From the NCBI GenBank assembly GCA_964520655.1, contig CAZFNI010000003.1, forward strand, positions 1 through 64,000: a stretch of DNA of 64,000 bases, read 5' to 3'. Origin of the DNA: JACQQW01 sp964520655. GTDB lineage: Bacteria; Omnitrophota; Gorgyraeia; Zapsychrales; Fredricksoniimonadaceae. The notes under the pieces were generated by a model that did not search any database, was not told the origin of the DNA, and worked only from the letters and a program-made list of their open reading frames with translations. Shown here one piece after another: positions 27,207 through 35,233 of this stretch. Every line of letters starts with the position of its first letter. Position 1 is the stretch's first letter. The position numbers and the translations under genes were made by a program.

Positions 27207-28721
27207 ATGTCCCAGGAACAGCATAAACGGAAACATCTGCGTTTCGCAGACGATTTCTACAATGTCATAACATATTTCGGTGTTGCGTTATCCATTGTAG
27301 TTCTCGTCTGCGAAACTATTTTATTCTGGGTTGATTTTCTAAACCCGACGCATAACGACTATCTGGGGATCATTACCTATATCCTCCTGCCGCCGTTTTT
27401 GATCATCGGGTTGTTACTTATCCCGTTTGGCGCCAGATGGAAGGCTGCCCGCGTCCGCAAGGGACTGGCGGAAAGTAAGCCTCAGGCCATTCACATCGAT
27501 CTTTCCATCCCAGAGCATCAAAATGCTTTTATCATCTTTGTTATCGGGACGGTCATTGTCATGCTCATGACGGCGATCGGTTCGTACAAGGCGTATCATT
27601 ACACCGAATCCAACCGTTTCTGCGGCGTCACCTGCCATGGCATCATGGAACCGGAGTTTAAGGCCCATTCGCAATCACCTCATGCGAAAGTCATGTGTGT
27701 CGACTGTCATATCGGCTCTGGTGCCGGGTCCTATGTCCATTATAAAATGGCCGGTGTCAGGATGTTGTTTGAGACATTCAAAGGGGATTATCAACGCCCT
27801 GTCCCAGCTCCAGTGACGACACTAAGGCCTGCAAAAGAAATTTGTGAAGAATGCCATTGGCCGGGCAAATCATTTAGCGCCATTCAAATGAAGAAATCAT
27901 ATTTTGCCGACGATCCGAGTAAAACGCCCAAGTGGGGGATCTCGATGCTGATCCAGGTCGGAGGAAAGGATAAGGGCGGTTCAGGTATCCATGCGCACAT
28001 GTATAATAACAATGACATTTATTACGTAGCGGATGATGAGAAGCGTCAAAAGATCACCTGGGTTAAAAGCATTGGCAAGAAAGGTGAAGAAAATATTTAT
28101 GTGACCAAAGATTCGCCATACAAAGACAAGGCGCCGGATCCTGCCAAGATCAGGAGAATGGACTGCATGGATTGCCACAACCGTCCGTCCCATCACTATA
28201 AAGCCCCGGATGTCTTGATGAATCAGGCCTTGGAGGATGATCTGATCAGTCCCAGCATACCCATGATCAAGGGCAAGGGGGTAGAGGTTCTGGCTAAGGA
28301 ATATAAAGACAAAACGGAGGCCTTTAAGAATATTGAGACTTCATTAACTCATTATTATGCGACCAAACAGACGGAATATTACTCGACCCATCAGGTCGAG
28401 GTCAAGAAAGCGATTGAGGCGATCAAGGTCATGTATGAGAATAATTTCTTTCCGCTCATGAAAGCGCGCTGGGATGCTTATCCGGATAATGTCGGTCACA
28501 TGATCTCCGACGGATGTTTCCGCTGCCATGACGATGAGCATAAGACGAAAACGGGAGGGAATATTTCCAGGGACTGCAAGATCTGTCACATTATCACCCA
28601 GCAGGGATCTGGAGCCGATATTGAAAAGAATGTGGACGGAGTGGAATTCAAGCATCCATTCGAGGATGATGGTTCCTGGCAAAGCATGAATTGCTCCCAG
28701 TGCCATACCGGTGGGGGGTAG
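27207..28721 (+). CDS. Membrane-anchored NapC/NirT-family heptaheme cytochrome c
   Basis: 504 residues. There are two N-terminal membrane helices (about 20-40 and 50-75) and a third at 108-128, then a periplasmic heme domain. The first site is CGVTCHGIMEPEF, a CX3CH variant typical of one NapC/NirT branch, followed by CVDCH, CEECH, CMDCH, CFRCH, CKICH and CSQCH. NapC/NirT/NrfH proteins oxidise membrane quinol and pass electrons to periplasmic partners, so this is a likely donor to the DmsE-like cytochrome. It starts 8 bp after the porin gene. Confidence 0.82.
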   Translation: MSQEQHKRKHLRFADDFYNVITYFGVALSIVVLVCETILFWVDFLNPTHNDYLGIITYILLPPFLIIGLLLIPFGARWKAARVRKGLAESKPQAIHIDLSIPEHQNAFIIFVIGTVIVMLMTAIGSYKAYHYTESNRFCGVTCHGIMEPEFKAHSQSPHAKVMCVDCHIGSGAGSYVHYKMAGVRMLFETFKGDYQRPVPAPVTTLRPAKEICEECHWPGKSFSAIQMKKSYFADDPSKTPKWGISMLIQVGGKDKGGSGIHAHMYNNNDIYYVADDEKRQKITWVKSIGKKGEENIYVTKDSPYKDKAPDPAKIRRMDCMDCHNRPSHHYKAPDVLMNQALEDDLISPSIPMIKGKGVEVLAKEYKDKTEAFKNIETSLTHYYATKQTEYYSTHQVEVKKAIEAIKVMYENNFFPLMKARWDAYPDNVGHMISDGCFRCHDDEHKTKTGGNISRDCKICHIITQQGSGADIEKNVDGVEFKHPFEDDGSWQSMNCSQCHTGGG

Positions 28722-28784
28722 TGAATAAGGTTTGCTGCTGCGAAAACAAAGAAATTTCCCAACGGATTTAGAAATGTTGATACA

Positions 28785-28802
28785 ATCTCCTCAAAAGGAG
28801 AT
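28785..28802 (+). promoter_or_regulatory. Hairpin that hides the hemerythrin ribosome-binding site
   Basis: ATCTCCT-CAAA-AGGAGAT forms a perfect 7-bp stem with a 4-nt loop that contains the whole AAGGAG Shine-Dalgarno, 4 nt before the ATG. A weak -10 (TACAAT, 28781-28786) overlaps its left arm. Confidence 0.6.
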
Positions 28803-28806
28803 ACTT

Positions 28807-29202
28807 ATGATCGAATGGAAAGATGCTTACGCAACTGGTAATGAAGCGGTGGATCGTCAGCACCGCCTGTTGTTCGATTTCTTTAATGATTTTGAATCAG
28901 TGATCAATGAAGGCAAGGGTAAGCATTACCTGGAAAAAAGTTTTGGGATGCTTGAGGCCTATGCCGCGGCGCATTTTAAGTTTGAAGAACGATGCATGGA
29001 TGAGGCGCGTTGTTCGGTTTCCCAGAAGAACAAGATCGCTCACCAGATGTTTTTGGCTAAAGTTCAGGAATTCAAACGGGCATTTGAAACCAAAGAAGTG
29101 AAGGACGATTTCTATGTCGAGATGCACAGCTTCATTGAACAGTGGATCACCAGCCATATCATCGGTATTGATACGCACTTAAAGGATTGTATAAAAAAGT
29201 AA
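28807..29202 (+). CDS. Bacteriohemerythrin
   Basis: 131 residues, the normal length. The diiron ligand pattern is visible: RQHRLLFDFF (His-x3-Asp/Glu region, about 20), HFKFEERCM (His and Glu, about 57-61), HQMFL (about 76) and HIIGIDTHL near the end. Such proteins bind O2 reversibly and are used for oxygen sensing or delivery. It lies inside the cytochrome operon between two membrane cytochromes. The start at 28807 is chosen because it aligns with the family N-terminus (MIEWKDAYATGNEAVD) and has AAGGAG; an ATG further upstream would add 25 unrelated residues. Confidence 0.9.
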   Translation: MIEWKDAYATGNEAVDRQHRLLFDFFNDFESVINEGKGKHYLEKSFGMLEAYAAAHFKFEERCMDEARCSVSQKNKIAHQMFLAKVQEFKRAFETKEVKDDFYVEMHSFIEQWITSHIIGIDTHLKDCIKK

Positions 29203-29206
29203 GATA

Positions 29207-31219
29207 ATGGATCTCCTGAAAGTTCTTATAGCCGCAGGGGTTTTGTTGGGGAGCTCTTCTTTTTCTTTTGCGCAGGAAAAGAAGGCGGAAGAGCCGTTGA
29301 CCAAAGCATCATGCTTGGAATGCCACGCTGACAATGATCCTGTTGTCGACGAAAAATTATTAAATTCCTCCGTCCATAAAAACCTCAATTGCATCGAATG
29401 CCACGCGGATATTAAAGAAGTCCCTCATGACACAGTAGCGAAAGTTGATTGTTCCAGGTGTCACAGAGATATTGCCAATATGCTGAAAGTCAGCATCCAT
29501 GCCCAGATCTTCGGCAATGCGGCCAACGGCGTCCTTACCTGCACGGAATGTCACGGCAAGCACGATATTTTTCCTAAATCTGACAGCCGTTCTCAGATCA
29601 ATCATTTCAAAAGCGACACGGCCTGTTTAAAATGCCATACGAATAAAGAATTGTTAAAGAAGTACCCTGGTTTACCGACGTCTGATTTCATTAACGAGTA
29701 TTTGACTAGCGTGCACGGCAAAGGCGTCCATTTAAAGGGTTTAAGTGTTTCCGCGACCTGTGTGGATTGTCACGGGCCGCATAATATACTCCCGGCGTCT
29801 AATCCGCGTTCACCGGTCAATAAAAAGAACATTCCTGTCACTTGCAGCAAATGCCATCAGGGGATCTATGATCAATATATCACCAGTATCCACGGAAAAT
29901 TGTGGAAGAACGGCCGAAAAGATGTCCCAACCTGTACCTCGTGTCATTCCGAACACGGGATCGTCGATCCATTAAGCAGTGCCGCACAGAAGAATATCCC
30001 GAAAGAATGCGGGCAATGCCACAAAGAACAAAGTGAAACCTATAAAGACACGTTCCACGGGAAAGCAACATCGTTAGGTTTTGGGCAAAGCGCGAAATGC
30101 TCCGGCTGTCACGGCGTCCACGACATCCTGCCGGCATCAGATCCACTCTCGACGATCAATAAGACCAATTTGCAGCAGACGTGCGCGAAATGTCATGCGA
30201 ATACCAATGCCCGGTTTATCGAATACGACCCGCATATCGATCCTTCGGATAAAGACGGTTCACCGATGGTCTTTTATACATATCAATTCATGAACTGGCT
30301 GCTGTTTAGCGTATTTTTATTCTGGGGGCTGCACACATTGCTGTGGTTCCAGCGCAGCATGGTCGCCTTGATCCGCCGGGAATTCACTGTCGATCCACAT
30401 GGCAAGCAGTATATCCGACGTTTCACGAATTTGCAGCGCCGGATGCATGGGGTCGTGGTGGTGTCTTTCTTGGGGTTGGTGATGACTGGCTTGCCGTTAA
30501 AATATTATTACACGGCATGGGGCCAGCAGCTTAACGTTCTTTTGGGAGGGGTCGCCAATAACCGGTATTGCCACCGTGTTTTTGGGCTCATCACCATTGG
30601 GTATATCCTGTTCCACATGATCCATGTCGCGCATCAGATCTTAGTCAAGAAAGATAAGGGGTATCTCAAAGGGCATACGTCGATGGTTCCGCGTGCCAAA
30701 GATTGGCAGGATTTTGTCGATAATATCAAGTGGTTCTTCTATATGGGTGACCGGCCGAAGTATGACCGCTGGACGTATTTTGAGAAATTTGATTATCTGG
30801 CGGTGTTCTGGGGCGTCTTTATCATTGGATCGTCGGGGTTGATCATGTGGTTCCCGACATTCTTTACCCAGTTCTTGCCTGGATCCATCCTTAATGTGGC
30901 GGCGATCGTGCATAGCGATGAAGCTCTTTTAGCCTTGGCGTTTATTTTTACGGTACATTTCTTCCACAACCATTTGCGCGTCGAGAATTTCCCGATCGAC
31001 TTGAGCATTTTTAGCGGCGTTGTCCCTCTGGAGCGTTTCATCAAAGAACGACCGCAGGAGTATGAGCGTTTGGTCCAGGAAGGTACACTGGAGAAGTATC
31101 TTGTTCCGGCTCCAGCCCGTAAGACCATGATCAAGTGCTTCATCTTTGGATTCACAGCGTTGGCGATCGGTTTTATGCTGATCATCGTGATCATTGCGAC
31201 ATTTTTTGCTCACCATTAA
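29207..31219 (+). CDS. CbcL-like fusion: 11-heme cytochrome c domain plus membrane cytochrome b
   Basis: 670 residues. A signal peptide ends near FSFAQ. The periplasmic part (about 30-345) has eleven CxxCH sites: CLECH, CIECH, CSRCH, CTECH, CLKCH, CVDCH, CSKCH, CTSCH, CGQCH, CSGCH, CAKCH. From about 360 there are roughly five to six helices, with candidate b-heme histidines in RRMHGV, YCHRVFG and FHMIHVAHQI, as in the HydC/FdnI-type cytochrome b. This architecture matches Geobacter CbcL, an inner-membrane quinol oxidase used at low potential in extracellular electron transfer, which has nine c-hemes; here there are eleven. The gene begins 4 bp after the hemerythrin gene. Confidence 0.85.
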   Translation: MDLLKVLIAAGVLLGSSSFSFAQEKKAEEPLTKASCLECHADNDPVVDEKLLNSSVHKNLNCIECHADIKEVPHDTVAKVDCSRCHRDIANMLKVSIHAQIFGNAANGVLTCTECHGKHDIFPKSDSRSQINHFKSDTACLKCHTNKELLKKYPGLPTSDFINEYLTSVHGKGVHLKGLSVSATCVDCHGPHNILPASNPRSPVNKKNIPVTCSKCHQGIYDQYITSIHGKLWKNGRKDVPTCTSCHSEHGIVDPLSSAAQKNIPKECGQCHKEQSETYKDTFHGKATSLGFGQSAKCSGCHGVHDILPASDPLSTINKTNLQQTCAKCHANTNARFIEYDPHIDPSDKDGSPMVFYTYQFMNWLLFSVFLFWGLHTLLWFQRSMVALIRREFTVDPHGKQYIRRFTNLQRRMHGVVVVSFLGLVMTGLPLKYYYTAWGQQLNVLLGGVANNRYCHRVFGLITIGYILFHMIHVAHQILVKKDKGYLKGHTSMVPRAKDWQDFVDNIKWFFYMGDRPKYDRWTYFEKFDYLAVFWGVFIIGSSGLIMWFPTFFTQFLPGSILNVAAIVHSDEALLALAFIFTVHFFHNHLRVENFPIDLSIFSGVVPLERFIKERPQEYERLVQEGTLEKYLVPAPARKTMIKCFIFGFTALAIGFMLIIVIIATFFAHH

Positions 31220-31243
31220 AGATCGGGAACAAAGGAGCGGCGT

Positions 31244-32044
31244 ATGATCTATGAAAAGATGCTGGCTTCCGTTGTCCATTTCACCCGAGATTCGATCATC
31301 ATCACCAATAAAGATCTTGATCCCCCTGGTCCGTTCATTGTTTATGTGAATCCAGGATTCACTGCCATGACGGGGTATGAGCCGCATGAGGTGATCGGCC
31401 GTTCGCCGCGCATCCTGCAGGGCCCTAAAACAGATCCCGCTGTCACCAGGCGGCTTAAAGAAACATTGGAAAAGGGGGGTGTATTTTTCGGCCAAGCGGT
31501 CAATTACCGCAAGGACGGCTCGGAATTTTGGAATGAATGGCACATTGAGCCGATAAAAGATGCGGATGGGCAGGTGACGCATTATGTCGCGATCCAGCGT
31601 GATGTCACTGAACGAAAGAAAATAGAGGAGGCCATTGAGCAAAAGAACGCGGCCTTAAGGGAGGTGTTGGAACAGGTTTCGCTCGAGAAGCAGAATATCG
31701 CGCGCAATGTCAGCAGCAATGCGCAGAAGATCATCCTGCCGGCGTTAAAAAAACTGCGCCGGAAAGCCAGCGCTTCGGATAGGGCCTATTTTGATGTCTT
31801 AGAGAAAAATCTTTTAGACTTGACATCTACTTTTGGGGCGAATGTATCGGGGCAGAAATATTCATTGTCCCCGCGAGAGGTTGAGGTTGCCAATTTGATC
31901 AAAAGCGGATTTGGCAGCAAAGAGATCGCAGCGATGCTTAACATGTCTTTTAAAACGGTTGAAACCCACCGCAACAAGATCCGAAAGAAATTTGGGCTGT
32001 TGAATACCGATATCAATCTAACCACTTATCTTCAAACGATTTAG
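31244..32044 (+). CDS. PAS-domain transcriptional regulator with LuxR-type HTH
   Basis: 266 residues. A PAS/PAC domain (about 8-125) has VYVNPGFTAMTGYEPHEVIGRSP and HYVAIQRDVTERK. A helical linker of about 60 residues leads to a LuxR/GerE HTH at about 205-260 (LSPREVEVANLIKSG, then KEIAAMLNMSFKTVETHRNKI). It is a one-component regulator, unlike the two-component pair at 20.8 kb. The PAS sequence is of the flavin/LOV-like family, but the LOV photoactive motif GRNCRFLQ is replaced by GRSPRILQ, so the reactive cysteine is missing. It closes the cytochrome operon (AAAGGAG, 25-bp gap). Confidence 0.85.
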   Translation: MIYEKMLASVVHFTRDSIIITNKDLDPPGPFIVYVNPGFTAMTGYEPHEVIGRSPRILQGPKTDPAVTRRLKETLEKGGVFFGQAVNYRKDGSEFWNEWHIEPIKDADGQVTHYVAIQRDVTERKKIEEAIEQKNAALREVLEQVSLEKQNIARNVSSNAQKIILPALKKLRRKASASDRAYFDVLEKNLLDLTSTFGANVSGQKYSLSPREVEVANLIKSGFGSKEIAAMLNMSFKTVETHRNKIRKKFGLLNTDINLTTYLQTI

Positions 32045-32061
32045 GACGATCTTTCCCGATC

Positions 32062-32093
32062 ATATATCATGTATATTAACATACATGATATAT
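32062..32093. promoter_or_regulatory. Perfect 13-bp inverted repeat, candidate operator
   Basis: ATATATCATGTAT (32062-32074) and ATACATGATATAT (32081-32093) are exact reverse complements around a 6-bp centre, ATTAAC. The site begins 18 bp after the PAS-LuxR stop and ends 17 bp before the -35 box of the next gene. There is no T-run, so it is an operator rather than a terminator. Confidence 0.6.
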
Positions 32094-32109
32094 AGGCATT
32101 CAACCGTGG

Positions 32110-32137
32110 TTGACATATGTTCAAGATATGGTATCTT
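32110..32137 (+). promoter_or_regulatory. Consensus -35 promoter leading to a leaderless start
   Basis: TTGACA (32110-32115), a 16-bp spacer and TATCTT (32132-32137). Only 6 nt separate the -10 from the ATG at 32144, so transcription should start at or next to the start codon. Confidence 0.65.
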
Positions 32138-32143
32138 TAAGAC

Positions 32144-32740
32144 ATGAAGTCCTCATTACTCCACATACAAATGCTTGCTGTTCTTGTCATGACCGCCTTT
32201 GCTCTCCCTCAGGCACAGGCGGCAGAGGTTGCTGGGGTTCTTTTTAAGGATGCTTATCAGGACCAGGGCGAGCACATGGTCCTGCAGGGTACCGGACTTA
32301 AAAATGTGCTGTTCATCAAGGCTTTTGCGGCAGGATTCTATAAAGCGGTCGATGCCAACCCGGATCTGCTGGGGAATTATCCGAAGCGGATCGAGGTCGA
32401 GTATTTTGTCCATATCCCCGCCAGGAAATTGACCCGTTTTACGATCGATACGATGAAGGATAATGTCGACGCTGCAACAATGGATCGTTTGGCGGATGAG
32501 ATCAAGATGATGGGCCGTTACTTTGTGGACCTAAAGCCGGGAGATCGATTTGCACTGACGTATATCCCTGAAGTCGGCACCCAATTCTCTCATAATGATC
32601 GTTTGGTGGGGATCATTGAAGGATATGAGTTTGCCCGAGCGTTATTTTCAGTCTGGATCGGAGAAAAGCCTTTTGACGACCGTTTAAAGAAACAGGTCAT
32701 CGGGAAGGGGCCTCTGCAGTCCTTTGAAAGCAACGTATAG
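32144..32740 (+). CDS. Exported chalcone-isomerase-like domain protein
   Basis: 198 residues. A signal peptide (MKSSLLHIQM to about PQAQA) is followed by a chalcone isomerase-like fold: VLFIKAFAAGFYK, KRIEVEYFVHIPARKL, FVDLKPGDRFALTYIP and the C-terminal FSVWIGEKPFDDRLKKQVIG, which is the best family marker. Bacterial members are periplasmic and of unknown function; they are not flavonoid enzymes. A strong promoter with no Shine-Dalgarno fits a leaderless mRNA, and the palindrome upstream suggests regulation. Confidence 0.8.
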   Translation: MKSSLLHIQMLAVLVMTAFALPQAQAAEVAGVLFKDAYQDQGEHMVLQGTGLKNVLFIKAFAAGFYKAVDANPDLLGNYPKRIEVEYFVHIPARKLTRFTIDTMKDNVDAATMDRLADEIKMMGRYFVDLKPGDRFALTYIPEVGTQFSHNDRLVGIIEGYEFARALFSVWIGEKPFDDRLKKQVIGKGPLQSFESNV

Positions 32741-32797
32741 CCCGCCGTTCTCCCAACATTCATTTAGATAATTAGCGCGTAAATCCGCTCCATCGTA

Positions 32798-32803
32798 TAT
32801 AAT
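32798..32803 (+). promoter_or_regulatory. -10 box of the metal ATPase gene, leaderless type
   Basis: A perfect TATAAT ends 6 nt before the ATG at 32810; no -35 box and no Shine-Dalgarno are evident. Confidence 0.5.
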
Positions 32804-32809
32804 GTCCCA

Positions 32810-34660
32810 ATGCATCAGCAGCGTAACTCGATCTATATAGCGTTTTTGGCTGTTGCTGGGATCACGGCCCATTTGATCATGCGCTTTGGTTTAGGATCTT
32901 CGGCGTATGTGGCATCATGGCCGTTGTGGGTCACGCTTGCCTTAGGCGGGACTCCGTTGGTGTGGGATCTTCTGCATAAAGCTATCCGTCGTCAATTCGG
33001 TTCCGATCAGTTGGCAGGGATATCGATCGTGGTCTCCATCCTTTTAGGGGAATATTTAGCCGGTGCCTTAGTTGTGTTGATGTTGTCCGGCGGAGAAGCA
33101 TTGGAAAGCTTTGCCATTGAGCGCGCGTCATCAGTCCTGGCGGCGTTGGCCAAACGCATGCCCAATAAAGCCCATCGTCGATCTTCTTCCAGCGATGTTC
33201 AGGATGTTTCGATCGACACGATCAATGTCGGGGATCATCTGGTAGTTCTTCCACACGAGATATGTCCTGTGGACGGCGAGGTTATTGAAGGTCACGGTTC
33301 AATGGATGAATCCTATTTGACCGGTGAGCCTTTTATCATTTCCAAGGTCATTGGTTCCCAGGTGTTATCCGGCGCTGTTAATGGCGAGTCGATGATGATG
33401 ATCAAAGCTGTCAAACGCGCGGTGGATTCCCGTTACGCCAAGATCATGGAGGTCATGCGCGCCGCCGAGGAAAAACGCCCGCATCTGCAGCGGCTGGGGG
33501 ATAAGCTCGGGGCGGTCTATACCCCTGTAGCGCTTGTGATCGCGGCGGCGGCTTGGGGCCTGACCCATGATCCCATGCGTTTTTTAAGTGTTTTGGTCAT
33601 TGCCACGCCCTGTCCGCTGCTGATCGCCATCCCGGTCGCGGTCATTGGATCGATCTCCCTTAGCGCTCGCCGGGGGATCATCATACGCAATCCGGCCATT
33701 TTAGAACAGATCGATCATTGCCATACGATCATCCTCGATAAGACAGGGACGCTGACGTACGGTCGTCCTGTTGTCACGGAGGTTAACTGTTATAACGGTT
33801 TTGACAAGTTAACGGTCCTGCAATTTGCTGCCAGCCTGGAACAGTATTCCAAACATCCGCTGTCGTTCGCGATCGTGGACGCGGCCAGGAAAGATAAGCT
33901 GGGGTTTAAGGATATCCGGCAGATCAGCGAAGCGGCTGGGGAAGGCTTGCGGGGTGTTGTTGACGGACATCAGGTGCTCATTACCAGCCGCGGCAAACTG
34001 GTCAAGGCCGGCAAAGAGAGCTGGTTTAAAGACGTGCCGCAATCCAGTGGTCTGGAATGTATGGTTGTGATCAATGATACGCTGGCGGCTCAGTTGCGTT
34101 TTCATGATGAGCCTCGCCGGGAAGGACAGTCTTTTATCAAACATTTGGGGCCAAGGCATAAGATCGACCGGGTGATGATCGTTTCCGGCGACCGTGAAAG
34201 TGAAGTGCGGTATCTGGCAGATAAAGTTGGGATCGATATGGTATATGCCGGACAAAGCCCGGAGGAAAAAATTGAGATCGTTCGGCGTGAAACGGGGCTA
34301 GGCCCGACCATGTATTTGGGTGACGGCATCAATGATGCGCCGGCGTTGACCGCAGCCACCGTCGGGATCGCTTTCGGCCAGAACAGCGAGATCACCACAG
34401 AGGCGGCCGGAGCGGTGATCATGGATAGCTCTTTGACCAAGGTGGATGAATTGATGCACATCAGCCGGCGCATGCGTTCCATCGCTTTACAAAGCGCGCT
34501 TGGAGGAATGGCATTATCCATCGTAGGCATGATGCTTGCGGCCTGTGGGTATTTAACACCTGTGGCGGGAGCAATTGGGCAGGAGATCATTGATGTTTTT
34601 GCTGTCTTAAATGCCCTGCGTGCGGCATTCCCTCCTAAAGATCTGACGGATTTTTCTTAA
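32810..34660 (+). CDS. Heavy-metal P1B-type ATPase
   Basis: 616 residues. It pumps a metal ion across the inner membrane using ATP. There are two to four N-terminal helices but no CxxC or HMA metal-binding domain. The actuator motif is LTGEP (about 170), the ion-path motif TPCPLLIAIP (about 264), the phosphorylated Asp in DKTGTLTYG (about 310), a serine-histidine-proline-like KHPLSFA and the hinge GDGINDAP (about 504). The TPC motif differs from the CPC of Cu+ and Zn2+ pumps and the SPC of Co2+/Fe2+ pumps, so the metal is undetermined. It is probably in one unit with ogt, 20 bp downstream. Confidence 0.88.
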   Translation: MHQQRNSIYIAFLAVAGITAHLIMRFGLGSSAYVASWPLWVTLALGGTPLVWDLLHKAIRRQFGSDQLAGISIVVSILLGEYLAGALVVLMLSGGEALESFAIERASSVLAALAKRMPNKAHRRSSSSDVQDVSIDTINVGDHLVVLPHEICPVDGEVIEGHGSMDESYLTGEPFIISKVIGSQVLSGAVNGESMMMIKAVKRAVDSRYAKIMEVMRAAEEKRPHLQRLGDKLGAVYTPVALVIAAAAWGLTHDPMRFLSVLVIATPCPLLIAIPVAVIGSISLSARRGIIIRNPAILEQIDHCHTIILDKTGTLTYGRPVVTEVNCYNGFDKLTVLQFAASLEQYSKHPLSFAIVDAARKDKLGFKDIRQISEAAGEGLRGVVDGHQVLITSRGKLVKAGKESWFKDVPQSSGLECMVVINDTLAAQLRFHDEPRREGQSFIKHLGPRHKIDRVMIVSGDRESEVRYLADKVGIDMVYAGQSPEEKIEIVRRETGLGPTMYLGDGINDAPALTAATVGIAFGQNSEITTEAAGAVIMDSSLTKVDELMHISRRMRSIALQSALGGMALSIVGMMLAACGYLTPVAGAIGQEIIDVFAVLNALRAAFPPKDLTDFS

Positions 34661-34679
34661 TAATAGCAGGAAAGGCTAT

Positions 34680-35174
34680 ATGGAGCATATTCAGTATCAG
34701 GTAACATCAATGCTTGGGGCATTATATCTGACGGCATCTGATGCAGGATTGACCGGTGTGTATTTTGAGCGGCAGCCGATGCCTGTTGTGAAACGGTTTA
34801 AAGCAGAGTCTGTGGCAAAACAGGTGCTGCTGGAAGCGGCGCAGCAGCTTGATGAATATTTTAAGGGAACGCGTAAGCGTTTTGATCTTCGGCTGCGGAT
34901 GTCGGGGACGGATTTTCAGCAGCAGGTGTGGCGGGAATTATTGAAGATCCCGTATGGGAGAACTGTGTCTTATAGGGATATCGCGCGGCGGATCGAAAAT
35001 CCTAAAGCCGTCCGGGCTGTTGGGGGAGCCAACGGCAGGAATCCTTTTTGTATCATCGTGCCTTGTCATCGGGTGATCGCCTCCGACGGTACGATCGGCG
35101 GCTATAGCGGAGGCCTCGGTATTAAGCGGCGTTTGCTTAAGCTCGAGGGGGTCTCCTGTGATAAAAATTTGTAA
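34680..35174 (+). CDS. ogt: Methylated-DNA--protein-cysteine methyltransferase
   Basis: 164 residues. It removes alkyl groups from O6-methylguanine in a suicide reaction. The acceptor cysteine lies in the diagnostic IVPCHRVI motif (about 123-130), followed by GGYSGGLGIKRRLLKLEG. The N-terminal Methyltransf_1N-like region is short, as in Ogt. The PYGRTVSYRDIA winged-helix segment is present. AGGAAAGG precedes the ATG. Confidence 0.93.
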   Translation: MEHIQYQVTSMLGALYLTASDAGLTGVYFERQPMPVVKRFKAESVAKQVLLEAAQQLDEYFKGTRKRFDLRLRMSGTDFQQQVWRELLKIPYGRTVSYRDIARRIENPKAVRAVGGANGRNPFCIIVPCHRVIASDGTIGGYSGGLGIKRRLLKLEGVSCDKNL

Positions 35175-35233
35175 ATCCCCGGGTTTTTTTGTACACTTAT
35201 TGTAATTGACTTAAATTAAAGAAAGACATTTGC

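Noticed and set aside
28732..28806. N-terminal extension of the hemerythrin gene
   Set aside because: It is unrelated to the family and lies upstream of the clear AAGGAG site at 28807.
31244..31640. LOV photoreceptor function for the PAS-LuxR protein
   Set aside because: The GRNCRFLQ motif is present only as GRSPRILQ; without the cysteine no flavin photocycle of the LOV type is expected.
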